From positions 1 to 43,333 of the forward strand of contig VGKO01000004.1 of the NCBI GenBank assembly GCA_016867035.1: a stretch of DNA of 43,333 nucleotides, read 5' to 3'. Source of the DNA: Candidatus Pacearchaeota archaeon. Its GTDB lineage: Archaea; Nanobdellota; Nanobdellia; Pacearchaeales; GW2011-AR1. The notes beneath the pieces are model-generated. The model was not told where the DNA came from and made no database searches. It saw nothing but the letters and a program-made list of their open reading frames with translations. Of this stretch, positions 1 through 8,337 are shown piece by piece. The position numbers and the translations under genes were made by a program. Position 1 is the first letter of the stretch. Every line of letters begins with the position of its first letter.

Positions 1-453
1 GCTTTCTTGAATAGAGTCAGCTTGTTTTCTCCAACCCGAAATATTGTCGACTTTATTTAGAGCAACGATAAAGGGAGTTTTATTTAACTTTAATATATTA
101 AGAACTTCTGCTGTCTGGGGTTTGATGCCTTCATTAATATCAATTACAACAATAGCCAAGTCTGCAAGTGCTCCTCCTCGTTTTCTTAAATTACTAAAGG
201 CAGCATGTCCGGGAGTATCTATAAATAAAAATCCTGGAATTTCAAGCTTAAGTCCTGACTTCCCAATTAGAGGACATCTTTTAAGAAGTTTATCGCTGGG
301 GAAAAGAGTAAAACTAATTTTTTGAGTTATTCCTCCTGCTTCTCCTTCTTGAACACTTGTGCCCCTAATTTGATCAAGTATTGAAGTTTTTCCATGATCA
401 ACATGGCCACATACGGTTACGATGGGCTGACGGATATTGTAATTGGTTGCCAT
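1..453 (-). CDS. infB: Translation initiation factor aIF5B/IF-2 (GTPase), N-terminal part; runs off the window
   Basis: Reverse-strand translation MATNYNIRQPIVTVCGHVDHGKTSILDQIRGTSVQEGEAGGITQKI...FIDTPGHAAFSNLRKRGGALADLAIVVIDINEGIKPQTAEVLNILKLNKTPFIVALNKVDNI: P-loop GHVDHGKT, DTPGH and NKVD motifs. Confidence 0.95.
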   Translation of the reverse strand, partial: MATNYNIRQPIVTVCGHVDHGKTSILDQIRGTSVQEGEAGGITQKISFTLFPSDKLLKRCPLIGKSGLKLEIPGFLFIDTPGHAAFSNLRKRGGALADLAIVVIDINEGIKPQTAEVLNILKLNKTPFIVALNKVDNISGWRKQADSIQES

Positions 454-503
454 ATATTCTCAAGTACAATATTGTTTTTAAAGCTTAACTTGTTTCTAAA
501 ATT

Positions 504-1040
504 ATGATTGGAACAAAAGAGCTATTGCGTTTAGTAAAAACCAAAAATTTGGTAGAAAATTTGTCAGATAGAGAACTAACTAATCCAGAAGGCGCTGGTT
601 TTGATTTGAGGGTTGGTGAGGCCTTTCTTATCGAGCAGAGCGATTCTTTTTTAGGAATAGAAGACAGAAATACTCCGGGAGTAGTTTCTTTTGCAAAATA
701 TGGAAAAGAAAAAGGCATAATCTTGAAACCCGGTAATTTCATATTAGTAAAAACTATAGAAAAGGTAAATATGCCTAATGACCTCGCAGGAATATTTAGA
801 CCAAGATCTACCTTACAAAGATCTGGAATAGCCCTGTTTACTGCTGCTTGTTCTCCTGGTTATTCTGGCGAACTAACTTTTGGCATGGCTAATTTAGGAA
901 AAAATAATTTTAAATTAGAGATGGGTGCTAGAATACTTCATATGATGTTCTTTAAAACCTCACAAAATCATTCTTCTTATAGGGGGCAGTGGCAAGGCGG
1001 CAGAGTCTCAACTCAAGGAAAGAGTGAAAAACAGGTCTAA
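504..1040 (+). CDS. dcd: dCTP deaminase / dUTPase-family protein
   Basis: PRSTLQRSGIALFTAACSPGYSGELTFGMANLG matches the dCTP deaminase/dUTPase core. Confidence 0.88.
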   Translation: MIGTKELLRLVKTKNLVENLSDRELTNPEGAGFDLRVGEAFLIEQSDSFLGIEDRNTPGVVSFAKYGKEKGIILKPGNFILVKTIEKVNMPNDLAGIFRPRSTLQRSGIALFTAACSPGYSGELTFGMANLGKNNFKLEMGARILHMMFFKTSQNHSSYRGQWQGGRVSTQGKSEKQV

Positions 1041-1519
1041 GCTCTAAAATCAACTTTTAAAAAATCAGCCCACAATCTTAATTCTCGCTCTGCACTGGAC
1101 TTAGAGTCTGAAGCGTGCGCAATACTTTTTATAACTCTAATCTCCCCAAATGTAAAAACTACTTGGCCAATTTTATCCGCATAGTCTCCTCTTATTGTTC
1201 CCTTATCGGCCCGCAAAGGGTTAGTGTGTCCTAATAATCTTCTTAGGGGTAAGATAATTCCGGATTCGTCTCTAGCCTCATAAACCGCTGTATGAATCGC
1301 TTGTTTTTCAAAGAGTCCAACCATAAAAGGAAAAAAAGGCTTATTCCTATGTTCTTCATAGTGTAGTTCAATTATTTGTCTTGGAAGATTATCGATTCGA
1401 GATTCGTATACTCTTCTGCCAATTTCGTCTACTCTTCCCAATATCTCTCTATAAAATTGTAGGGCTTCTGGTTTAACAAAAAAGAAAGTCCTTTCTGGTT
1501 TAACTTCTGGTTCAGCCAT
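1037..1519 (-). CDS. ndk: Nucleoside diphosphate kinase (divergent)
   Basis: ERTFFFVKPEAL, GHTNPLRADKGTIRGDYAD, and catalytic-His region AHASDSKSSAERE. Confidence 0.88.
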   Translation of the reverse strand: MAEPEVKPERTFFFVKPEALQFYREILGRVDEIGRRVYESRIDNLPRQIIELHYEEHRNKPFFPFMVGLFEKQAIHTAVYEARDESGIILPLRRLLGHTNPLRADKGTIRGDYADKIGQVVFTFGEIRVIKSIAHASDSKSSAERELRLWADFLKVDFRA

Positions 1520-1573
1520 ATAATTCTTGGTTTGAAATAGATTTATAAGGATTATTCTCTCAGACTATCTATT

Positions 1574-1909
1574 ATGAAAACAAAAAATCTCCAGGATTTA
1601 GAACAAAGGTACGAGCTCGAGCTACCTCGAGTTGTTAGCGAAATAAAGAAAGCCAAAGCTAAAAAAATCTTGCTACAATTCCCAGATGGAATCAAGCCTT
1701 ATGCTACTCAAATTCAAGAGAAAATTAAAAATGAGTTGAGTAAAAAAGAGCTTGGCAAGAATTCTCCAGAAATCTTAATCTACCTAGATACTTGTTTTGG
1801 TGCCTGCGACTTACCTTTAGAAACCTCGAGTTTAGGCGTAGATTTAATTATTCAATTCGGGCATTCGAATTGGGATTACTCCAAAAGAAAAGATATTAAG
1901 ATTTTGTAA
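1574..1909 (+). pseudogene. Truncated Dph2-like protein (2-(3-amino-3-carboxypropyl)histidine synthase), N-terminal domain only
   Basis: KKILLQFPDGIKPYATQIQEKI...DTCFGACDLPLE...DLIIQFGHSNWDY resembles Dph1/Dph2 domain 1; the ORF stops at 111 aa and neither downstream frame carries domains 2-3. Confidence 0.6.
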
Positions 1910-1993
1910 AGTTGTATTCTGCAAATTATCCAATAAAGAACATAAATCATTAAAAACGCTTTTTGGCTTGCCTTTTTATAAGAAATAAGAAAA

Positions 1994-2803
1994 ATGGGGT
2001 TATTTGGCCTATTTGAAAAAGATGTAGTTTATTTTCCTGGAACCTATAGCTTAGCTTATCTTAAACCGGTTGTGAATAATTATAAAAAAATCCTTAAAGA
2101 ACTGGGAATAAAATTCTCTTTAATTGAAGACATTGAGTCGGGGGGATTTTTGATCGAAGGAGGTTATGACAAACAAGCAAGAAAAATAGCAAAATCTAAT
2201 TTCGAATACTTTAATTCGCAAGGTGTAAAAAAGATAATTGTTTCGGACCCTTTTTGTTTTAAAACATTTAAGCTAGAATATCCAGAAATGCTTCCTAATT
2301 GGGATATTGAAGTGGAGTTCATTACAGATACTATTTTAAAAGCCCTGGAGCAGAGTAAAAAAGAACCTTCTAGTTTTTTTAATGAACCAATCTTTTATTA
2401 TGATTCCTGTTACCTTTCAAGATATCTAAATTTTACTGATTCTCCAAGAAAGCTACTCGAGAAAATAGGAGTAAGAATCTTAGACAACCTTGGCAATCCC
2501 GAAGATATCTTATGTTGTGGTTCTTGTGGTAATTTACCAATATATGATAATAACTTGGCAAATAAAATAGCTTTATTGTTTATCAGTCCAATAAAAGAAA
2601 AACAAGTAAAAAAATTTCTTACTTCAGATGCTAGGGCATACAGGCATTTAGTTTTAAATAAATTAAACTCAAATGATTCTGAAAAATGGCCAGAGATTAT
2701 TGAATTTTCAGAAGTTTTATGCGATTCTCTAGGAATCAAAAAAGAAGCGCCTATTGATTTAGAGGAATTAGAAAAAGAGATATTAAATAATAATCAATAC
2801 TAG
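1994..2803 (+). CDS. CCG-domain (Cys-rich) Fe-S oxidoreductase, HdrB/GlcF/LutA-like
   Basis: C-terminal CCG module FYYDSCYLSRYLN...DILCCGSCGNLP; N-terminal half follows the same fold pattern but lacks the cysteines. Confidence 0.8.
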   Translation: MGLFGLFEKDVVYFPGTYSLAYLKPVVNNYKKILKELGIKFSLIEDIESGGFLIEGGYDKQARKIAKSNFEYFNSQGVKKIIVSDPFCFKTFKLEYPEMLPNWDIEVEFITDTILKALEQSKKEPSSFFNEPIFYYDSCYLSRYLNFTDSPRKLLEKIGVRILDNLGNPEDILCCGSCGNLPIYDNNLANKIALLFISPIKEKQVKKFLTSDARAYRHLVLNKLNSNDSEKWPEIIEFSEVLCDSLGIKKEAPIDLEELEKEILNNNQY

Positions 2804-2823
2804 CAAAAACAAAAAAACAAAAA

Positions 2824-4212
2824 ATGATAAAACAAACTAAGGGGAAGATAATCTACGAAGAGAATATCAATGGAATAAAATCCAAACCTCTTGCTTATGC
2901 TATTCCTGAATCTATTGAGGAAGCACAAGCAATTATCAAAGCCAATCAGAAGATAACTCTAAGGGGTTCTGGAATAAGTTTTACAGGAGGGGTTGTTGCA
3001 AAAAACTCTCTTATTATAGACACTTCTAAGCTCGATAAAATAATTGATATAAATTCGGGTAAGAAAACAGTTTTAGTAGAAGCAGGAGTTCTTGTTTCGG
3101 ATTTAAATAAAAAGCTTGAGCCACATCAATTAGAATTTCCAATTGAGCCCCTATTTCCAGGATTAGAAACTCTGGGGGGCATGCTAGCTAAAAATTCATG
3201 TGGAAGTCGAGAAATAAAATATAACAAAATGATGAATTGGGTTGATTCGCTTGAGATAATTAATTCGCATGGAGAACTAGTCAAAGTATTAAAATCCGAG
3301 ATTAGCGATTTTGTGGGTATGGAAGGGACAACAGGTTTAATTGTTAGAGCTAGTCTAAGACTAACTAATAAAAAAATAAGAACAATTTCAATTTTAAAAT
3401 CAGGAGATTTAGCCGAGATTTTTAAAGCAAATACAAAACTCAGACTCAACCAATATATTTGTTCTATAGATTTTATAGACAAGGATATTTCTTTTCTTTT
3501 AGGCATGGAAAAAAAATATCATCTTTTTATCGAATATGAAAATGACGAAGGTGTTTTTAAAAATAAAGATTATCTTAAGTTTTTAAGATTGAAAAGCCAG
3601 GCTTATAAAAAAATAGCAGGGGAAGGTTATTATTTAATGGAGTCTGTAAAAGTATTTCAAGACAGCCTAGAAGATTTTGTAATCTATATGGAAGAAAATA
3701 ATATCCCTTTTTTCTCTCATCTTTCTTCTGGAGTTTTTTATCTATGTTTTAGAAAAGAGCAGATAGAAAAAAGACTTGAAGCCCTAAGGTTTGTAAAAAA
3801 ATTAAATGGTAGGGTTGCTTACAATTCGGGTTTTGGAGTAATTAATAAGGAATTTATAGAAAAAGGAGATTTAGAAATAATAAAACGCGTCAAGAAACGT
3901 CAAGACCCTAATTTTAAGTTTAATGAAGGTATTTTAGTAGATGATATTACTTCTGATAAAACCCCTAAGCCCAAGCAACTAGCAATTATTGAAGAAACAA
4001 ACTTTGATGAATCTAAACAGGAAAAAAATAACGATGAAAACTCAGAACAAGAAAAATATGCCGAAAATGAAGTCGAAAATAATAATGAACCTATAATAGA
4101 AACAGTAAATGTTTTAACGCAAAAACCAAAAACCGAATTAAGCGATGAGGAAAAGGAAAAGGTAAAAAAATTAGCTTCTGGTTTTTTCGGAGGAAGAAAA
4201 GAGGAGGAATAA
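2824..4212 (+). CDS. FAD-linked oxidase, GlcD/D-lactate dehydrogenase-like, with acidic low-complexity C-terminal tail
   Basis: FAD_binding_4-type: ITLRGSGISFTGGVVAKNSLIIDTSKLDKI, FPGLETLGGMLAKNSCGSREIKYN, GMEGTTGLIVRASLRL, and KKRQDPNFKFNEGIL near the C-terminus. Confidence 0.88.
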   Translation: MIKQTKGKIIYEENINGIKSKPLAYAIPESIEEAQAIIKANQKITLRGSGISFTGGVVAKNSLIIDTSKLDKIIDINSGKKTVLVEAGVLVSDLNKKLEPHQLEFPIEPLFPGLETLGGMLAKNSCGSREIKYNKMMNWVDSLEIINSHGELVKVLKSEISDFVGMEGTTGLIVRASLRLTNKKIRTISILKSGDLAEIFKANTKLRLNQYICSIDFIDKDISFLLGMEKKYHLFIEYENDEGVFKNKDYLKFLRLKSQAYKKIAGEGYYLMESVKVFQDSLEDFVIYMEENNIPFFSHLSSGVFYLCFRKEQIEKRLEALRFVKKLNGRVAYNSGFGVINKEFIEKGDLEIIKRVKKRQDPNFKFNEGILVDDITSDKTPKPKQLAIIEETNFDESKQEKNNDENSEQEKYAENEVENNNEPIIETVNVLTQKPKTELSDEEKEKVKKLASGFFGGRKEEE

Positions 4213-4213
4213 A

Positions 4214-4558
4214 ATGACCAACATAGAAGAAAAAAACACAAAAGAAGAAATACTTGAAATATTCGATAAATGTAATCGCTGTGGTTTATGCAAAGAGTTA
4301 TGTCCTGTATTCAAGGTTTTAAAAGAAGAGCAATATTCCCCGCGAGCCCATGCAATACTCTTATCAAATAAGGTTTTTGAAGAGTTGGTGTTTAAATGCA
4401 GTTTATGTAAGGCCTGCGAGAAGAAATGTCCTTTTAATCTTAAGATATGTAATGCTATTCAGAAAGCCAGGCAAGTTCTTAATTTAAGAGGTAAGGAAAA
4501 TCCTAATATGAAAGAGATGTTGCGCAAACTCGAGAATAAAGAAAATCCTTGGTTGTAA
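4214..4558 (+). CDS. 2x[4Fe-4S] ferredoxin-type protein, GlcF/HdrC N-domain-like
   Basis: CNRCGLCKELCPVF and CSLCKACEKKCPFNLK; begins 2 nt after the FAD oxidase stop. Confidence 0.85.
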   Translation: MTNIEEKNTKEEILEIFDKCNRCGLCKELCPVFKVLKEEQYSPRAHAILLSNKVFEELVFKCSLCKACEKKCPFNLKICNAIQKARQVLNLRGKENPNMKEMLRKLENKENPWL

Positions 4559-4705
4559 TTGGCAGTTAGACTTGTTTTATTAGTGTAAATTAAATTTTGT
4601 TTGTAGGTTTATTTAATCAGGACAATGCAAGCCTGCTTTAAATTAAATCATAGTTATTGTTATTAATAAAAATACACCAATAGAATAATTAAATATTTAA
4701 GAATC

Positions 4706-5011
4706 TTAATAATCTTCTACACTAGAATCTTTTGCTTTGGCTTTTTTTTCAACAGGTGCTTTTGCTTCACTTGCTTCATTAGATTGGGTTGGCTTCAAAT
4801 CCTCAAGCGGAATAGAATTAATAGCTTCTCTAAATTCAAGGAATTTTTCAGCAGGTATTCTTGTTCCTGCTTTTGTAAATCCTTTGTAGCCTGTTCTAGG
4901 ATCATTAGTGAACTCGCGAATAGTCAATCCAACTTTGCCCCCGAAATCATCTACTCTAATAACTACTTCTGTATTATCGTTCTTTTTTATTCTTGCAAAA
5001 TCTTTTTCCAT
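4706..5011 (-). CDS. PC4/Sub1-like ssDNA-binding transcription coactivator domain protein
   Basis: FARIKKNDNTEVVIRVDDFGGKVGLTIREFTNDPRTGYKGFTKAGTRIPAEKFLEFREAI resembles the PC4 fold motif, with an acidic/Lys tail. Confidence 0.65.
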   Translation of the reverse strand: MEKDFARIKKNDNTEVVIRVDDFGGKVGLTIREFTNDPRTGYKGFTKAGTRIPAEKFLEFREAINSIPLEDLKPTQSNEASEAKAPVEKKAKAKDSSVEDY

Positions 5012-5018
5012 GTTATAA

Positions 5019-5211
5019 TTATGTTAGTACTCCGGGGTTTTTAAGTATATCTAATAGTTGGGCCATCGTTTGTTCAAAACTAGTGCCTCTTGTTGGAGGT
5101 AATTGCAAGGTTCTGTGAGCTAATGCATTAGATAGCCCTATGATTTTGCAAAACTCCGTCATACTCTACGTAAACTACTCTTCCAATTTGATAATCTTTA
5201 GGTGTATTCAT
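5019..5211 (-). pseudogene. Small (~64 aa) protein apparently split by a frameshift
   Basis: MNTPKDYQIGRVVYVEYDG in one frame continues as EFCKIIGLSNALAHRTLQLPPTRGTSFEQTMAQLLDILKNPGVLT in another; total span 193 nt = 3n+1. Confidence 0.4.
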
Positions 5212-5256
5212 AATATTTCTTTAAATAATGGTTTTATAAACCTTAGTCTTTCAGAA

Positions 5257-6093
5257 TTATAATCTCAAACTTCCCTGTTGCCAATCCTTGATTATCATCA
5301 CGCTAGTTCTATTCTCATCAGCAACCCCGCCCTGTTTTAAATGATTTTTAGCAAGAGATAACTGCTCAAGTATAGCATAAGAATTTTCTTCTGTAGTTTG
5401 AATTTTATCTTGAACCCTATAAAATTCAATCAAACTTTTTAGTTTATTAGCCTTCATGAACAATTCAATTATTTTGCAAGCCAAGGTAGTAGGGTCTTTT
5501 ATTTTTTCAGGATTTCGGGCAGCAATCATTCCAAGTTTAGCTTCTTCTTCATAGCTTAAAGGAATAACTCCTGGTGTATCAATTAACTTTATTTCATCAT
5601 TAGCTTTAACCCAATGTATTCCATGTGTTGTTCCTGCTTTTTTTGAAACTTTAACTTTTTTCTTAAAACTCAGCGAGTTTATCAAACTGGATTTACCAAC
5701 ATTAGGATATCCAAGTATTCCAACAACAATATCTCCTTTAGCTTCTCTGTAGGGTTTTTTTATTATTGGTTGATTAAAATATTCTGCTCTTTTGCCGTTT
5801 TTAGCAAAAACCTGTCGAATTTTAGCTAGTAGAGTTTTAATTGTTCTTGTTTGTCTATTAGAAACATAAACTACCTCGCCTTCTTCCATTAGTTTAGCTG
5901 TTGAAAATTCTAAATCTCTTCTAGATATTAAGTCTGCTTTATTCATTACAAAAATTCTTGGCCTATTAAACCTAGCAATGATTTCTTCAACTTGTTTATT
6001 CCTAGATAATTCAGGAAATCGAGCATCCAGCACTTCCAGTATAATATCTGATTCGCGAACAATTTGCTCAATTAAATCCCAATAGCGTTCCAT
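5257..6093 (-). CDS. Circularly permuted GTPase, YlqF/RbgA/NOG-related
   Basis: Permuted order: MNKAD (G4) before GYPNVGKSSLINSL (G1), then KAGTTHGIHW and DTPGV. Confidence 0.92.
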   Translation of the reverse strand: MERYWDLIEQIVRESDIILEVLDARFPELSRNKQVEEIIARFNRPRIFVMNKADLISRRDLEFSTAKLMEEGEVVYVSNRQTRTIKTLLAKIRQVFAKNGKRAEYFNQPIIKKPYREAKGDIVVGILGYPNVGKSSLINSLSFKKKVKVSKKAGTTHGIHWVKANDEIKLIDTPGVIPLSYEEEAKLGMIAARNPEKIKDPTTLACKIIELFMKANKLKSLIEFYRVQDKIQTTEENSYAILEQLSLAKNHLKQGGVADENRTSVMIIKDWQQGSLRL

Positions 6094-6209
6094 ATAAGAA
6101 AGAGGAAATCAGGGTTTATAGGATTAACTAATGCTTTAATAAAACTCAAGTAATTTATTCAGCAAGTTGTTGAGTTTTTGTTTTAATAGATTCTGTTAGT
6201 TCCGGCATT

Positions 6210-6371
6210 TTATTTTTCTCCGAGAACTTCAATATTTAGTTGCACAATTGTTCCTGGTTTGAGCTCGTGTTCAAGAATTCTAGGAACAACTATAATTGCC
6301 TGTGAGCCATGCTTGGCAATTTTCTTTGTTATTGCAAATTTCTTTAGTTGATTAGTGTTTGCAGGAGTCAT
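6210..6371 (-). CDS. 53-aa protein, possible AbrB-like swapped-hairpin domain
   Basis: Own translation MTPANTNQLKKFAITKKIAKHGSQAIIVVPRILEHELKPGTIVQLNIEVLGEK*; sits 2 nt downstream of the 6374 ORF. Not in the ORF track because of size. Confidence 0.4.
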   Translation of the reverse strand: MTPANTNQLKKFAITKKIAKHGSQAIIVVPRILEHELKPGTIVQLNIEVLGEK

Positions 6372-6373
6372 TT

Positions 6374-7348
6374 TTATGCAAGTTTTTTAACCCTCCAGCC
6401 CCAAGATTCTAGGGGATTATATTGAAAAATTCCTTCTGTATCTAATAAGTTATAAGTAGGAGCATAAAGTGCATTTTTTAATTTTCGTGCGATTGGGTGT
6501 GTTAAATAATAATGGGCTCCAGGAATATGAGCTGCTCCAAATGTAACCATCACGTATTTTCCTTGCGCAACCTCGTCCTTATTTAAAAGTCCAGGTAACT
6601 GAAGTAATCTTTCAGCAATTTGAACATTTCTTTGGTCAACAATATGATTATAGCCAAATCTCTCGAATTCAATCTGCGAAAGTTCTTGTTTTGGACTTAT
6701 TAAATTCGCGATTCCACTTCTTAAGAAACCACCGGCCCCAGTAGAACCAAAGGCAAGCGCACCCCAACCTAAGGATTTTAATCCGTGAATTAAGGCTTCT
6801 CTTCTAGTAATTTTATCTTCTCTAAGTTTAACAGCATTTTCTCTAAAGTTCATAGCTCCCGCAACCCAGGTAAATAAATCTATAAGATGAAGACTTGTTT
6901 TAACAGCATCCAATGTAATAAGGGGTTTTCCGTATTTTCTTGCTAAATGATAAATAGTTTGAAAGTAAGAGTTTTTCATTTCTTCTGGATTTTCAACAAT
7001 ATTCCCATCTTTCCAAGCCACGGGTTTTGCGGATTCAACAACAACATGGCTACTCTCTCTTACTAATCTTTCAAGTTCATTAAAATGTCTTCTGGCGAAT
7101 TGAGGAGCATGAACTACACCAATTAATCTTAATTTTAAATCTTCAATATCTACTGTTCTTTCTACGATATTTCTTGAAGGAACATTTTCTTGAGATGTTA
7201 TGACTTGACCCTCATCTACTTCTTTATAGAGAGACAGATCGTCTATGCTTTCTTTCATTCCATAAATTAGAAGTGCTCCTGAACCTTTTGTTGCAACATG
7301 GCTAACTGCTTTTCTAAAAAAGGCTCGTCTTGAAATATTTTCTATCAT
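6374..7348 (-). CDS. TraB/Tiki(GumN)-like predicted protein with N-terminal twin-arginine signal
   Basis: SRRAFFRKAVSHVATKGSGALLIYG (Tat-like), LRLIGVVHAPQFARRHFNELERLVRESSHVVVES and MVTFGAAHIPG (two GxxH motifs typical of TraB/GumN). Confidence 0.65.
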   Translation of the reverse strand: MIENISRRAFFRKAVSHVATKGSGALLIYGMKESIDDLSLYKEVDEGQVITSQENVPSRNIVERTVDIEDLKLRLIGVVHAPQFARRHFNELERLVRESSHVVVESAKPVAWKDGNIVENPEEMKNSYFQTIYHLARKYGKPLITLDAVKTSLHLIDLFTWVAGAMNFRENAVKLREDKITRREALIHGLKSLGWGALAFGSTGAGGFLRSGIANLISPKQELSQIEFERFGYNHIVDQRNVQIAERLLQLPGLLNKDEVAQGKYVMVTFGAAHIPGAHYYLTHPIARKLKNALYAPTYNLLDTEGIFQYNPLESWGWRVKKLA

Positions 7349-7578
7349 TTTTTATCTTCAATTGTTTTAATCAAATCCTTAAGAGCATCACAAGCACATC
7401 TTCCTGATATTCTACAAGGTGCATCAGCAGGACAATGACAATCCTTTTTTGGTGCAGGTTTGGGATATCTATCTTGATTAGAATCAGCGCCAGGATTTTC
7501 TGCCTGAGATACTTTAATTGCAATCTTATAATTTTCGTCTTTCATCTTGAGGTGTTTTGAATTATGATTTTTAATCAT
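7345..7578 (-). CDS. Small cysteine-rich protein
   Basis: KKDCHCPADAPCRISGRCACDALKDLI; overlaps the start of the TraB-like gene. Confidence 0.5.
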   Translation of the reverse strand: MIKNHNSKHLKMKDENYKIAIKVSQAENPGADSNQDRYPKPAPKKDCHCPADAPCRISGRCACDALKDLIKTIEDKK

Positions 7579-7689
7579 AATTTATACATAAAAAATACAT
7601 TTTGGGTTTTTAAACCTTTCGGTTTTGTTATTATTCTAAAGTGACAACTATATAGAAAACTTTAAATACCTCTTAAATTAATCTTTTCT

Positions 7690-8199
7690 ATGATAGATAG
7701 TCTTTATGATATGAAACCTTTGGGAGAATGGTTAGATTATGCTCGAGGATGCATATGGAGAAATGACGCTGCTTTTGTTGCATTAAATCTAGTTCCAAGC
7801 ACCCTTGGACATTGTTTAGTTGCTCCAAGAAGAGTTGTTGGTAGTTTATCTGAATTAACTGCGGGAGAATTAAGGGGATTTATAGAAGCAAAAGAACAAG
7901 GATTAAAAGCATTAAAAGGTGTTATTTCAACAGATTCAAATTCTATTTTAAGAGTCTATGACCTTTGGGATATGGATGCAGAATTAGAAAAAAAAGTTCC
8001 AGGTTCTGTTAAAAGAAGGGCAGTAGTAATAAGGGATTTAGAACAAGGCCCATGTGAAGGCGCAAATTATTTTGAAAATCATGGCGAAACTGCAGGTCAA
8101 ATGATAAGGCATTTTCATGGACAACTGGTTCCAAGATATGGAATAGGCAAGGGTATGGGCGCAGCTATTTTTAATTTAACACACCCCCAACTACAATAA
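7690..8199 (+). CDS. HIT-superfamily (GalT/Ap4A-hydrolase-like) nucleotidyl hydrolase/transferase
   Basis: IRHFHGQLVPRYG (HxHxQ), NLVPSTLGHCLVAPRR; TATA-like element upstream. Confidence 0.8.
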   Translation: MIDSLYDMKPLGEWLDYARGCIWRNDAAFVALNLVPSTLGHCLVAPRRVVGSLSELTAGELRGFIEAKEQGLKALKGVISTDSNSILRVYDLWDMDAELEKKVPGSVKRRAVVIRDLEQGPCEGANYFENHGETAGQMIRHFHGQLVPRYGIGKGMGAAIFNLTHPQLQ

Positions 8200-8264
8200 T
8201 CTTTCTTAATTCCAAAACCTTTATAAACTCACTTAATGGTGTTATAACATAGTCATAAGAAGCA

Positions 8265-8314
8265 GTTTAGGCAATGCATAGTTGAGTATAACGAGTTCTT
8301 ATAGACGCCTAAAT
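8265..8314 (+). promoter_or_regulatory. Structured 5' leader (nested stem-loop) upstream of the RGG/zinc-ribbon gene
   Basis: Outer stem GTTTAGGC (8265-8272)/GCCTAAAT (8307-8314), inner stem TATAA (8287-8291)/TTATA (8299-8303) with 7-nt loop; SD-like GGAGG before ATG 8338. Confidence 0.5.
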
Positions 8315-8337
8315 TAAATGCATACGGAGGATTAAAA

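Noticed and set aside
44-325. ORF 44..325 + as a gene
   Set aside because: Antisense to aIF5B, whose minus-strand translation is unambiguous.
1905-1988. Frameshift continuation of dph2
   Set aside because: The alternate frame (FCKVVFCKLSNKEHKSLKTLFGLPFYKK*) has no Dph2 features, so truncation is favoured over a simple indel.
2410-3506. Minus-strand ORFs 2410..2739 and 3126..3506
   Set aside because: Antisense shadows of the CCG and FAD oxidase genes, no family features.
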